A stretch of DNA of 64,000 nucleotides from Shewanella psychromarinicola (GTDB taxonomy: Bacteria; Pseudomonadota; Gammaproteobacteria; Enterobacterales; Shewanellaceae), in NCBI RefSeq assembly GCF_003855155.1, contig NZ_CP034073.1:2480001-2544000 (forward strand), in the 5' to 3' direction. Made by a program: the position numbers and the translations under genes. The first letter of the stretch is position 1. Each line of letters begins with the position of its first letter. A model generated the notes under the pieces. The model was not told the DNA's origin. It did not search any database and saw nothing but the letters and a program-made list of their open reading frames with translations. This document shows positions 34,895 through 43,805 of the stretch, one piece after another.

Positions 34895-36236
34895 ACCCAT
34901 TCAAAAACTCACCGTAACCCGCACGTTAAGCTCAGGTGAGCAGGTATCGGTAGGGGTCTTGGCTCAGAACCGGCAAGGCGTTTTTTTTCAGTATGCAGAC
35001 AGCTATTTGCAGCAGTTTGGCAATTTATCGCCTTTTACTTTACAAGCTCATACGCAAGTTCAAGCAGCACCTAAACAACCGCATCAAGGTGTGCATGGCG
35101 TATTTGGGGATTGTTTGCCCGATGGTTGGGGCATGCTGTTACAAGATCGTATTTTTCGGCAAAAAGGGATTCTGCCTAATCAATTAACAGCGATGGACAG
35201 GCTGGCCTTTGTTGGTGATAAAGGCATGGGGGCGCTGTCTTTTTCTCCGGAGTCTGAGTTTTCAACCTCGACGCACGCTGATATTGATTTAGCAACCTTG
35301 GGCTTAGAAGCACAAACGCTGTTCGATTCTTCAATGTCAGGTTATATGGATGACAACAACGATGATTTAGATGGGCATACTCAACAAGTGTTGGCCGCAT
35401 TAGTCGCTGGGGGGAGTTCGGGTGGAGCAAGACCAAAGGCGCAGATTTATATGCCTGCCGGGGAAACTCAGCATTGTCGAACCGTAGCCCAATCCGGTGA
35501 TGAAGCTTGGCTGATTAAGTTTACCTCGAAAAATCTAGCGCTCGGTCATGAAGAAGGCTTGTGTGAGGCGGTCTATTTGCAAATGGCCGAGCAAGCAAAG
35601 TGCCAACCGCCAATTTGGCAACTTATTGAAGCACCAAATACAAGCGGTGCGCCTGCTTGGTTGGCGCTCAAGCGTTTTGATTACGTCACTGAACAGACCC
35701 ATTTAAGCAGCAAGCGCAGTTCAGGCCGCTTGCATATGCACAGCGCCTGCGGGCTGCTGGATACAGACTTTCGAACGCCAAGTTTAGATTACATTGACTT
35801 GATCAAAGCCAGCCGTCAGCTGTGTAAATCTCCAGCCGCTGGGCAACTGCAATTTCGCCGCGCCATTTTTAATCTACTGTCGTCTAACCAAGACGACCAC
35901 AGTAAAAACTGGGCGTTTTTGCAAGCTGATGATGGCCAATGGAATCCTGCACCTTTTTACGATGTTACGTACAGCCCACATCCATTTAACGAACACGCCA
36001 CTGCATTCGGAGGTTATGGCAAAGCGCCACCGATTAAGGTGATGCAAAAACTTGCGAGCAGTGCAGGCTTTTCGAATTGGAGTGATGCAAGGCAAGTTAT
36101 TGAAGAAGTTGCTGAAGCACTCAGCCAATTTACTTATCTTGCACAGCAACAAGGGACCAGTAAAACGACAGTATCTGCGATTGCTAAGACATTGGAGCAG
36201 CGCAAACAGGAAAACGCAGTGCTTTTTCTACAATAA
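34884..36236 (+). CDS. hipA: HipA-family kinase toxin (module 5)
   Basis: 450 residues. The Gly loop is ALVAGGSSGGARPKAQI (about residue 172), the catalytic loop SNQDDHSKNWAFL (about 332), and Asp lies in APFYDVTYSP. The N-terminal region includes GVFGDCLPDGWGMLLQDRIF. This loop type (GGSSGGARPK) is shared with module 4 and differs from modules 1-3. Only 17 bp separate it from the SEC-C gene, so the genes are probably co-transcribed. Confidence 0.88.
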   Translation: MSFKPIQKLTVTRTLSSGEQVSVGVLAQNRQGVFFQYADSYLQQFGNLSPFTLQAHTQVQAAPKQPHQGVHGVFGDCLPDGWGMLLQDRIFRQKGILPNQLTAMDRLAFVGDKGMGALSFSPESEFSTSTHADIDLATLGLEAQTLFDSSMSGYMDDNNDDLDGHTQQVLAALVAGGSSGGARPKAQIYMPAGETQHCRTVAQSGDEAWLIKFTSKNLALGHEEGLCEAVYLQMAEQAKCQPPIWQLIEAPNTSGAPAWLALKRFDYVTEQTHLSSKRSSGRLHMHSACGLLDTDFRTPSLDYIDLIKASRQLCKSPAAGQLQFRRAIFNLLSSNQDDHSKNWAFLQADDGQWNPAPFYDVTYSPHPFNEHATAFGGYGKAPPIKVMQKLASSAGFSNWSDARQVIEEVAEALSQFTYLAQQQGTSKTTVSAIAKTLEQRKQENAVLFLQ

Positions 36237-36253
36237 TAAGAAGGGACACAACA

Positions 36254-37258
36254 ATGAAGCTTGGTCGTAACGATCTTTGCCATTGTGGCAGCGGTAAAAA
36301 ATTTAAACGTTGTTGTATGAGCAGCCTCTCCAAACAACATGCCCAAGTCTTTGATGATGTCGACGCCATGCTGGCAATGAAACCAAATTTGAGCCTTGAT
36401 GAACTCAACGCTGCTTTACAGCACAAAGTCCAGGATCGCAATAATCAACCTCATCCCGATTTTTGTGGTGTGACACCAACGCAAATGGCCAATTGGCTTT
36501 ATGCGCCTTTCGATGAATTACAGTGGGTGACAATCAGCACACCATATGAGCTGTTGGCCAGCCCGGTGATGCGTTATCTAGCTCTCATTCTTGATGAGGC
36601 CATGGCGCAAGATGGATCATTCAAAGCCACGAGCAAAGGCAACTTACCGGCTAAATTGGTCAAACAGGCCAGTGAGTTATTGCCTGAGTTTGCCGTTGCT
36701 CAATTCGAGCGTCACATTAGTATCAGTGAGTTTGCAGGTAGTAACGAAGATAAGTTTAATGCTTTGCACTACACCAGAGTGCTAGCCGAAATTAGTGGCA
36801 TTATTTATCGACGCAGCGGCCGCTACCATGTGAAAAAATCAGCGCAAAAACAGTATCAGGCCGAAGGTATACAAGCATTTTTCAAACCTATGTTAGAAGC
36901 TGCAATCAGCAAATATAACTGGGAGTATTTGGACGGTTTTGAATACGATATCGACTTGCGACCCTTTTGGTTGTTCATGCTGTGGCGTATTCAAAGCCAC
37001 AACAGTGTGGATCAGCTGGTTGAAGAGGTTATGACGGCTTTCCCCGATTTACGACAGTCTTTCCCTACGGAAGATGACTTCTCGCCAGAAAGAAGTTTAA
37101 GCATACTCATTGAATCACGTTTTATTGAGCGATTTTTACAGTTTTGGGGATTTGTGACCATTGACCCAAGACGTTATTTAAACGCTGAACCCGTCGCCAG
37201 AGTGGTTCAGGTACAGCCTTTGTTAAAACACACCTTTCAATTCACCATTAACGCATAG
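36254..37258 (+). CDS. SEC-C zinc-binding protein in the HipBA 5 operon
   Basis: 334 residues, GAAGGGAC before ATG. The first 20 residues are a SEC-C zinc motif (GRNDLCHCGSGKKFKRCC, i.e. C-x-C-x8-CC), found at the end of SecA and in many stress-linked proteins. The remaining 300 residues, with GVTPTQMANWLYAPFDE and KATSKGNLPAKLV, belong to a conserved SEC-C-linked family of unknown function. It has no transmembrane part. Ten bp separate it from the next gene. A role with HipA is suggested by operon position only. Confidence 0.72.
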   Translation: MKLGRNDLCHCGSGKKFKRCCMSSLSKQHAQVFDDVDAMLAMKPNLSLDELNAALQHKVQDRNNQPHPDFCGVTPTQMANWLYAPFDELQWVTISTPYELLASPVMRYLALILDEAMAQDGSFKATSKGNLPAKLVKQASELLPEFAVAQFERHISISEFAGSNEDKFNALHYTRVLAEISGIIYRRSGRYHVKKSAQKQYQAEGIQAFFKPMLEAAISKYNWEYLDGFEYDIDLRPFWLFMLWRIQSHNSVDQLVEEVMTAFPDLRQSFPTEDDFSPERSLSILIESRFIERFLQFWGFVTIDPRRYLNAEPVARVVQVQPLLKHTFQFTINA

Positions 37259-37268
37259 CAAGGTCATC

Positions 37269-38387
37269 GTGAGCGAATATCAATACTATAAATTCGAGCT
37301 ATTGGATGGGTACTTGGATGCTAAGGCACGCCAATCACTCAGAACCGTTTCAAGCCGCGCTGAGATCAGCGCTACGTCCTTTCAGGTGTATTACACCTAC
37401 AGTGACTTAAAGGCAGAACCCGCTGAGCTGATGTTAACATACTTCGACATTGGTTTTTACTATGCCGATTGGGGCACAATCGATGCTTACATCAAGCTAC
37501 CAGCAGGAACTCTTCCTGATGCGTTACTTGGTTTTTCACGTGATGGGTTTCATGTACACGAAAGTGAAGAATGGCAATTGCTGATTTTTTCCCTCGAGGA
37601 GTATTATGAATATTTTGACGATGAAAATGCTAACGACTTTTTCCAGTATTTAGCTGGTTTACGCAGCGAGTTAATCCAAGGTAATTGGCGCCTTGTGTAC
37701 TTTATGTGGCTCAAAGCGTTAGATTGTAATGACGAACTTGAGGAAATACCTTTAATTCAATTCGATTTTGAGCATCTTAGTGAGGAATTACAGGCTTTTT
37801 CTGCGTTGTATGATATTTCCTTAGCTTGGGTTAAAGCACTTGCGATGGTACTGAACGAACAACCACGTCACCAAGCAAAACAAGCCCAATTTCAGTATGA
37901 TGTGTGGCTGCATAATCTCACGGAAGCGGAGAAAAACACGCTATTAAGCACGCTTTTTGAACAAGGCCAGCTAACCCGTCATCAAGCCTTAGCGATGACG
38001 CGAAAAGAATCTGCCAACAAAGACGAAACCTATCAGTATTGGTTAACCCCCGACGTGATTTCTTCTTACTTTGAACAAGCTCAAAGCCAATTACAGCAGG
38101 AGCAAGCCGCAGCGCTCGCAAAAAAAATGGCGATTGAAAAAGCGGAAAAAGAGAAGATGTTGACGGATCTCTACAATCAGCGTGAGCGCTGCTGGCAGCA
38201 AACACAAGAGCAAGCGGATCGAACTTGCGCCAGTGGTTACGATGCGGCATCACGCGATTTGCATCAGCTGAACGAAGCCTATCAGTTCAAAGGGGATCGT
38301 CCTGCTTTTGAACAGAGTTTCAAATGCTTCATTGTGGCTAATAGTAGCCGTAAAGCGCTGTTAAACCGGCTCAAAGATCTACTTTAA
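37269..38387 (+). CDS. Conserved 372-aa protein, last gene of the HipBA 5 operon
   Basis: 372 residues from a GTG start with AAGG upstream. The N-terminus SEYQYYKFELLDGYLDAKAR and AEISATSFQVYYTYSDLKAE belong to a bacterial family of unknown function (EYQYYEF-type start), which I recall beside SWIM zinc-finger proteins. The C-terminal 100 residues form a long charged coiled coil (LAKKMAIEKAEKEKMLTDLY). It is cytosolic. Its place after hipBA and SEC-C is unusual and worth comparative study. Confidence 0.65.
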   Translation: MSEYQYYKFELLDGYLDAKARQSLRTVSSRAEISATSFQVYYTYSDLKAEPAELMLTYFDIGFYYADWGTIDAYIKLPAGTLPDALLGFSRDGFHVHESEEWQLLIFSLEEYYEYFDDENANDFFQYLAGLRSELIQGNWRLVYFMWLKALDCNDELEEIPLIQFDFEHLSEELQAFSALYDISLAWVKALAMVLNEQPRHQAKQAQFQYDVWLHNLTEAEKNTLLSTLFEQGQLTRHQALAMTRKESANKDETYQYWLTPDVISSYFEQAQSQLQQEQAAALAKKMAIEKAEKEKMLTDLYNQRERCWQQTQEQADRTCASGYDAASRDLHQLNEAYQFKGDRPAFEQSFKCFIVANSSRKALLNRLKDLL

Positions 38388-38649
38388 TAGGGCGTCCCGT
38401 TTCGCCCCTTTCTGTAGTACAAACATGTGATAGCCAAACTCGCCTAGTTAGCGTCAATCACCCTAAGCAGCAATACACCCACCTCGTCAGCAGCGGGTTT
38501 TGCGTTTGCCCGAGGTGAAGGTAAAAACTGGTTTTGGCCGCAGTACCATATTATGCCCCTGTTTATACAAAGAGAGAGGCCAACGGTGAATTTCCTCTTT
38601 GCTGAGCATCCTGTCTTTACTAGACTCAACGCCACGGGCATCATCTACT
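38388..38649. other. Region between module 5 and the hipA core fragment
   Basis: A minus-strand open stretch (about 38487-38649) reads VDDARGVESSKDRMLSKEEI and later VLRPKPVFTFTSGKRK, which has the look of decayed coding DNA. No family was recognised and no start is visible. Confidence 0.35.
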
Positions 38650-38915
38650 GTAAATGGATTATGCGTTTGCCCCAAGAGGACTTTTGCCAAGCATTAAACA
38701 TTCCGCTAGCGAGAAAATATGAAAGCCACGGCGGTCCCGATATTGAGCAGATTATGTCATCTTTATTAGGCTCCACCAATTCAGAGCAAGATCGAGTTAA
38801 CTTCATGAAGTCTCAGGTGCTGTTTTGGCTATTAGCGGCAACCGATGGTCACGCTAAAAATTTCTCACTTTTTATTGAGGCGGCAGGTGGGTATCGACTA
38901 ACTGTGGTCGAGTAA
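38650..38915 (+). pseudogene. hipA catalytic-core fragment, near-identical to module 3
   Basis: Bases 38650-38902 match 23108-23360 almost exactly, with the few differences near 38736, 38757 and 38881-38891. They encode KWIMRLPQEDFCQ through ATDGHAKNFSLFIEA. The N-terminal lobe and the metal-binding Asp are missing. A frame to TAA at 38915 ends in unrelated codons. It is a recent partial duplication or the remnant of a second E. coli-type HipA. Confidence 0.92.
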
Positions 38916-39329
38916 TAAAGTGCCATACCAAGTATTAAAGTATCATACTGGTTTCTCAGCGGTTCATTTCTAACGGATTTCCCCGAAGTTGTTATTTATC
39001 TAATATGTCGAGAAAACAGCCCTTTAACCATAAAGCCAGACTTTAACCATTGTTCCTAGGTTCATCTGGTGATACAGATGGTTCACTCAAAAGCGGTGAA
39101 CAGCGTTTCATACGACCTCACGTCGCACGCCCCAATGTGAGCTACGGCTCAAGTTGTGTTTTTTGGGGGGGGTTACTGATTTTAAAATACAAAAAGTAAT
39201 GGGTGATAAGAGGCAACACTTGACCTCATTGTCTTGCGCGAGCTACTCACCTCAGCTAGCCTTCAAGCACAAAAAGGCCGCTATTAAGTGGTTTTTTGTA
39301 TCTTAATCCAATTACAATAGTTAATTTGA
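38916..39329. other. Intergenic region, nothing recognised
   Basis: About 400 bp without gene signals. An eight-base G run (39168-39175) follows TTTTTT. It leads into the AT-rich operator region of the mobile mystery pair. Confidence 0.4.
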
Positions 39330-39476
39330 TGTATCCTTTTTAAGATACAAAATCATAATTAGTATCTATAATCTCATACGCCTAACAAAATATGTATCTT
39401 AATTAAGATGCATTTACTGTTAATCTGTAATCAAAACAAATGCAATACAAAATATTACGTATCTATTATGTGATAC
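39330..39476. promoter_or_regulatory. Three GTATC-N8-GATAC operators before mobile mystery protein A
   Basis: Sites at 39331-39348 (perfect), 39394-39411 (GTATC-N8-GATGC) and 39459-39476 (perfect), with centres 63 and 65 bp apart, roughly six helical turns. An additional half-site is at 39362. Their symmetry and face-of-helix spacing suggest cooperative binding by the HTH protein encoded downstream. Confidence 0.75.
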
Positions 39477-39575
39477 TAATATCAAATTTGTGTCATCATA
39501 TTGAAATACGCAAAATGGAAAGTGTATCTAATTTCGATTATGCTTAAGACATAAACAATGGAAAACGAGGTTACT

Positions 39576-40088
39576 ATGTACTCTTTTCGAAGCAATCCGC
39601 ACAAGCAACAACCCGTTAAGAAAACGGTTTTAAGACAGTACAGAGAACTGGTTGATGCAGTTAAGGGAACGCTAATCCCCTCAATACCTAAAGAGGGCTG
39701 GATTAGAACAGTAAGAAAAGCTCTGGATATGTCAGGCGCCCAGCTAGCAGATAGAGCTGGCATGACAAGAAATAGAATTTCAGTCCTTGAAAGGCGCGAG
39801 GCTGATGGCGACATAACTCTAAATCAGTTAAGGCAACTGGCTGAAGCTCTAGACTGTGACTTCTCATACACTCTAAAACCTAAAAAGGCTGTTTCTGACA
39901 TAATGCAAGAGCGTGCGCTGATGATTGCGACAATAGAAGTAAAGAAAGCATCTAAAAATATGTTTCTAGAGGCGCAATCAGTTAGCAAAGAGAAAGAAAA
40001 TATCTTAATAAATGAACTAGCCGAAGAAATTATGCGTGCCGGTGGGCGTAAGCTATGGGGTAAAAATATGGAAGACAAAGTATTTTGA
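39576..40088 (+). CDS. Mobile mystery protein A (HTH regulator)
   Basis: 170 residues from ATG 39576, chosen because ACGAGG stands upstream; an ATG at 39558 has none. A Cro/C1 HTH lies at about 50-105 (GAQLADRAGMTRNRISVLER). The preceding GWIRTVRKALDMSG block is typical of the mobile mystery protein A family, always paired with a Fic-domain protein B. It is the likely antitoxin and repressor. It overlaps the next gene by TTGA. Confidence 0.85.
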   Translation: MYSFRSNPHKQQPVKKTVLRQYRELVDAVKGTLIPSIPKEGWIRTVRKALDMSGAQLADRAGMTRNRISVLERREADGDITLNQLRQLAEALDCDFSYTLKPKKAVSDIMQERALMIATIEVKKASKNMFLEAQSVSKEKENILINELAEEIMRAGGRKLWGKNMEDKVF

Positions 40089-40687
40089 TTATTGATGAAC
40101 CAGAAGCTGCTACACCGCTTGATCCAGATGATATGGAAGGGTTGAAACACCCACACGTAACAACAAGAGAACAACTTAACGAACTTGAACAATCCAATAT
40201 ACTAGCAGGCCAGCAATGGGTTAGTGGTATCTCTGGCCTAACGCTGGATTCTATTTTCTCGGCTGAGTTCGTTCTTGCCCTCCATCAGCACCTATTTGGT
40301 GATGTATGGACCTGGGCTGGGGCCACTCGAAACAAAGAGTTAAGCATTGGCTGTGATCCCTTCCAAATCAGGCCCAAGCTCCACAACTTTCTAGAAGATG
40401 CTAAGTGCTGGGTAAAGTTCAAACACTACTCACATCTAGAGCTCAGCGCTCGCATACAGCACAAGCTTGTTGAGATTCACCCTTTCCCAAATGGTAACGG
40501 CAGGCACTCGCGTATATTTACCGATGTTGTTCGCATGGTTTTACTAGAAGAGCCACCGCTTAACTGGGCAGAGGGCAACCTAGAGAAAGTGAGCGAAGAG
40601 CGCAAAGCTTATATCTCTTGCCTTAAGGAAGCTGACAAAGGTGATTTTGCTCCGTTCGTTAAATACCTAGAGAACCTTGGCAATTAA
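40085..40687 (+). CDS. Mobile mystery protein B (Fic-domain protein)
   Basis: 200 residues from a TTG start that overlaps the previous stop; no ATG is in frame nearby. DEPEAATPLDPDDMEGLKHP and TREQLNELEQSNI are the family N-terminus, followed by the Fic core VEIHPFPNGNGRHSRIF with the full catalytic motif. FLGDVWTWAG-type sequence (LFGDVWTWAGATR) precedes it. Fic enzymes add AMP or related groups to target proteins; this pair is considered a mobile toxin-antitoxin-like module. Complete and probably active. Confidence 0.86.
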   Translation: MIIDEPEAATPLDPDDMEGLKHPHVTTREQLNELEQSNILAGQQWVSGISGLTLDSIFSAEFVLALHQHLFGDVWTWAGATRNKELSIGCDPFQIRPKLHNFLEDAKCWVKFKHYSHLELSARIQHKLVEIHPFPNGNGRHSRIFTDVVRMVLLEEPPLNWAEGNLEKVSEERKAYISCLKEADKGDFAPFVKYLENLGN

Positions 40688-40844
40688 CTTAAACAACAGA
40701 CACAAAAATGTATGGTCCGCCTCGTTATTGCAAATGATATTGTCGATAACGAGGTTGGTTTGCGCTAATTTATTCGGAGTCTTCATTAGGTGCTTCACCA
40801 CCCGCTCCACGATGAGTTCCGCGCTAGATTGTCCTCAAAAAGCC

Positions 40845-41123
40845 CAAAGCAGAAAATCGAAAATCGTTATCCAATGCCACCCTCTCAGATAACAAAGTAG
40901 CGTTTTCCACATAGTGGAAAATCGAAATTCGTTATCTCAGCACCTCACTCAGTTAACAAAATAGCGTTTTCCACATGTTGGAAAATCGAAATTTGTTATC
41001 TCACGACACCCTCTCAGTTAACAAAATAGCGTTTTCCACATAGTGGAAAATCGTTATCTCAGCACCTCACTCAGTTAACAAAATAGCGTTTTCAACATGC
41101 TGGAAAATCGAAAATCGTTAGCT
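40845..41123. repeat. Four imperfect ~64-bp tandem repeats with internal hairpin
   Basis: Each unit has CAGTTAACAAAATAGCG, then GTTTTCCACATAGTGGAAAA (a perfect hairpin) and AATCGAAATTCGTTATCTC. Hairpins start at 40902, 40966, 41031 and 41088, so spacings are 64, 65 and 57 bp; the third unit lacks a short piece. No gene lies within. The 157 bp before it (40688-40844) are also non-coding. Confidence 0.85.
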
Positions 41124-41212
41124 CCGAAAAGGCGAACACCTATTGCTAATGTTCACTGGGTTACCCCATCGCCCTTGCTAACGGTATCAATGAGGTACTC
41201 TTTTAACTCAAA

Positions 41213-41602
41213 CTAAGCCGATTTCAGCGTCTGTAAAATACTGCAATCCTTTATCTGATGGCTTTTACAGCAGCTCGCGAGTGCCGCTAATGATTGTTCT
41301 AGTAATGCCAACTCTCGCTGGGTTTGTTGAATGCGGGCAAGTTGTTCGGCAATGATATTGTCGACTAGTGCGCACGACGATTTTGGGTCTTGTTGTGTAT
41401 CAACCAAGCGCTTGATGTCATCGAGTCCTATGTTTAATTCTCTGCATCGCCTTATAAACACCAATGTCTCAATGTCTTTTTGTTGGTAATGACGATAGCC
41501 ATTACTGGTACGGATTGGCGGAGAGAGTAAACCAATTTGCTCATAATATCGGATGGTTTTAACCGATACCTGGGCAATTGATGCCAATTCACTTATTTTC
41601 AT
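41213..41602 (-). CDS. MerR-family metal regulator, ZntR-like
   Basis: 129 residues from ATG 41602. N-terminal winged HTH (MKISELASIAQVSVKTIRYY, EQIGLL) and a dimerisation helix. The end SCCKSHQIKDCSILQTL matches the ZntR metal loop (CC-xxx-H-xxxx-C), with an extra Cys at the start of the dimer helix (SSCALVDN). This points to Zn(II), Cd(II) or Pb(II) rather than copper. It is divergent from the TonB receptor, which it probably controls. Confidence 0.82.
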   Translation of the reverse strand: MKISELASIAQVSVKTIRYYEQIGLLSPPIRTSNGYRHYQQKDIETLVFIRRCRELNIGLDDIKRLVDTQQDPKSSCALVDNIIAEQLARIQQTQRELALLEQSLAALASCCKSHQIKDCSILQTLKSA

Positions 41603-41603
41603 A

Positions 41604-41634
41604 TTGACCTTCCAGTGGCTGTAACCTTTAAGCT
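41604..41634 (+). promoter_or_regulatory. MerR-type promoter of the TonB receptor
   Basis: TTGACC (41604-41609) and TAAGCT (41629-41634) are separated by 19 bp, the over-long spacer typical of MerR-activated promoters. The spacer holds an imperfect dyad ACCTTCC ... AACCTTT. Confidence 0.6.
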
Positions 41635-41677
41635 TAAGCATATCATTTTCGGTAATGTGTTGTTAAAAGGAAGTTGT

Positions 41678-43759
41678 ATGTTGAGTTATTCCGCGGCGTC
41701 ATTAATTTTGTCGCTAGGTGTTATTGGGGTGAGTGAAGCCAGTGTGGTGGATGAGTCGATAAATACGTCTGGACAGAGTGCAAATCACAGTGAGAATGAC
41801 AGTAAGAGCCACACTGAAAACCATGAACATTCTGAGCATGATGCCCCAAAAGCGGATGTCGATGAACACGAGCCTGAACACGAAGATGAAATGGAAACCA
41901 TTGTCATACAAGCCACTCGCTCTGGGCGAATTGCCGATGAACAACCTATTCGAGTTGAGGTCATTAACCGCGAAGAGATTGAAGAAAAAGCAGCGATGAG
42001 ACCGGGTAATATTTCTATGCTGGTGGCAGAAACGGGTGGGGTAAGATTACAAACAACTTCACCTGCGTTAGGCAGTGCTAATATTCGCCTACAAGGCTTG
42101 TATGGTCGTTATACCCAATTACTGGCCGATGGTCTACCGCTGTACGGTAATCAAGCAGGATCGATTGGTTTGTTGCAAGTGCCGCCGACTGATTTAAGTC
42201 GCGTTGAAATTATTAAAGGCTCGGCGTCATCACTTTATGGTGGTTCAGCACTCGGCGGGGTAATTAACCTTGTGTCTCGAACGCCTAGTGATGAATTAAG
42301 CGGTGAAGTGTTGGTCAATGCAACCACGCGCGATGGTCAGGATGTGACCACCTATTTTGAGTCACCATTGAGCGAGAATGTAAAAGGGTCGGTGACGGCA
42401 GGTGCTCATTATCAAGACAAGCAAGATATAGATAATGACGGCTGGATCGATCTGGCAGGTTATGAGCGATACACTGTACGTCCTCGATTATTTTGGGAAG
42501 GACAAGAAGGACAAACACTGTATGTGACTAGCGGGTTTATGACCGAGCAGCGTACTGGCGGTACTTTAGGTGATAATACGGTCGCTGATGGAACTTCGTT
42601 TGAGCAATCGCAAGATTCAGACAGGCTTGATGGCGGCCTTGTGTTTAGTATGCCGTTATTAGAGTCATTGACGTTTAATACTCGCGCATCGGCGATGGTA
42701 CAAGATCATGTGCATGTTTATGGTGCCGATATAGAAGAAGATCAACACGAGAGTTATTTGCTTGAAAATAGCATCGCAGGTTATACCGATAACAGTGATT
42801 GGGTTGTTGGTTTAGCCTATCAGTCTGAAATCTTTGCCTCTGAGACTTTTCCTGAGTTTGATTATTCTTATAAAGTGCCGGGTGCATTTGCTCAACTTGA
42901 TTATGAGCTGACAGACCAAATCACCACTTCTTACAGTGCGCGCATTGATGATCACAGTGAATATGGTACTCAATTTAGCCCAAGAGTGTCGGTGCTTTAT
43001 CGCCCAAGTGACTTAACCATAAGAGGCTCTTATGGGGAAGGGTACTTTGCTCCTACACCGTTTGTTGAAGAGATTGAGGCTGCAGGATTATCAAGGTTAG
43101 CACCAATTGACAACTTACAAGAAGAGCGCGCTAAAACGGCATCGCTTGATGTTAGTTATACCTTTGATGATGTGGAAACTAGTTTGACCTTGTTTGGCTC
43201 GAATGTAGATAACGTCACGGGTTTACAGGCTTTCTCTGTCAATAACGATGGTTCCTTAGACGCTGTTAGGTTGGTTAATGCACCCGGCGAAAGTCAGATC
43301 CGTGGTTCTGAAGTGTTGCTGCGTTACTATTTAGGCGATGTTAAGTTGACCGCAAGTTACTTGTATCTAGATGCAACTGAAGTGTCACCCGACGGGGACG
43401 GCAGAAGAGCCATTGCCTTAACACCACGTCATTCTGGTGGTTTTGTCGCTATGTGGGAGCAACATGGCAATTTTAGAGCGGGCTTTGAAGCTTATTATAC
43501 CGGCACTCAAAACGTTAACGATAACCCTTATATTGATGAAACCAATCCTTATTGGCATCTTGGTTTAATGGGCGAAATTACTGTTGGCAGAGTCAGTTGG
43601 TTTATTAACTTAGAAAACTTACTCGATGTAAAACAAACCGATGAACATCCTATGTTACTGCCTAATAGATCGCCAGGCGGCCAGTGGACTACTGATATCT
43701 GGTCACGTAATGATGGGTTTATTGCTAACGCAGGTGTCAGAGTTAAATTTGGTCATTAA
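41678..43759 (+). CDS. TonB-dependent receptor with His-rich N-terminus, probable metal uptake
   Basis: 693 residues from ATG 41678 (AAAAGGAAG upstream). A signal peptide (SYSAASLILSLGVIGVSEAS) is followed by a 45-residue His/Glu/Asp-rich stretch, then the TonB-box-like ETIVIQATRS and plug (VEIIKGSASSLYGGSALGGV), and a 22-strand barrel ending FIANAGVRVKFGH. The His/acid stretch probably binds metal ions. Being next to a ZntR-like regulator, it may transport zinc or another divalent metal complex across the outer membrane. Confidence 0.85.
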   Translation: MLSYSAASLILSLGVIGVSEASVVDESINTSGQSANHSENDSKSHTENHEHSEHDAPKADVDEHEPEHEDEMETIVIQATRSGRIADEQPIRVEVINREEIEEKAAMRPGNISMLVAETGGVRLQTTSPALGSANIRLQGLYGRYTQLLADGLPLYGNQAGSIGLLQVPPTDLSRVEIIKGSASSLYGGSALGGVINLVSRTPSDELSGEVLVNATTRDGQDVTTYFESPLSENVKGSVTAGAHYQDKQDIDNDGWIDLAGYERYTVRPRLFWEGQEGQTLYVTSGFMTEQRTGGTLGDNTVADGTSFEQSQDSDRLDGGLVFSMPLLESLTFNTRASAMVQDHVHVYGADIEEDQHESYLLENSIAGYTDNSDWVVGLAYQSEIFASETFPEFDYSYKVPGAFAQLDYELTDQITTSYSARIDDHSEYGTQFSPRVSVLYRPSDLTIRGSYGEGYFAPTPFVEEIEAAGLSRLAPIDNLQEERAKTASLDVSYTFDDVETSLTLFGSNVDNVTGLQAFSVNNDGSLDAVRLVNAPGESQIRGSEVLLRYYLGDVKLTASYLYLDATEVSPDGDGRRAIALTPRHSGGFVAMWEQHGNFRAGFEAYYTGTQNVNDNPYIDETNPYWHLGLMGEITVGRVSWFINLENLLDVKQTDEHPMLLPNRSPGGQWTTDIWSRNDGFIANAGVRVKFGH

Positions 43760-43805
43760 CTTGTCATCTCACCGGTGAACTGTTTTTGATTGCCGTTTGG
43801 TGTTG

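Noticed and set aside
40845..41123. CRISPR array
   Set aside because: The whole 57-65 bp unit is repeated, with no unique spacers, and the hairpin is inside the unit.
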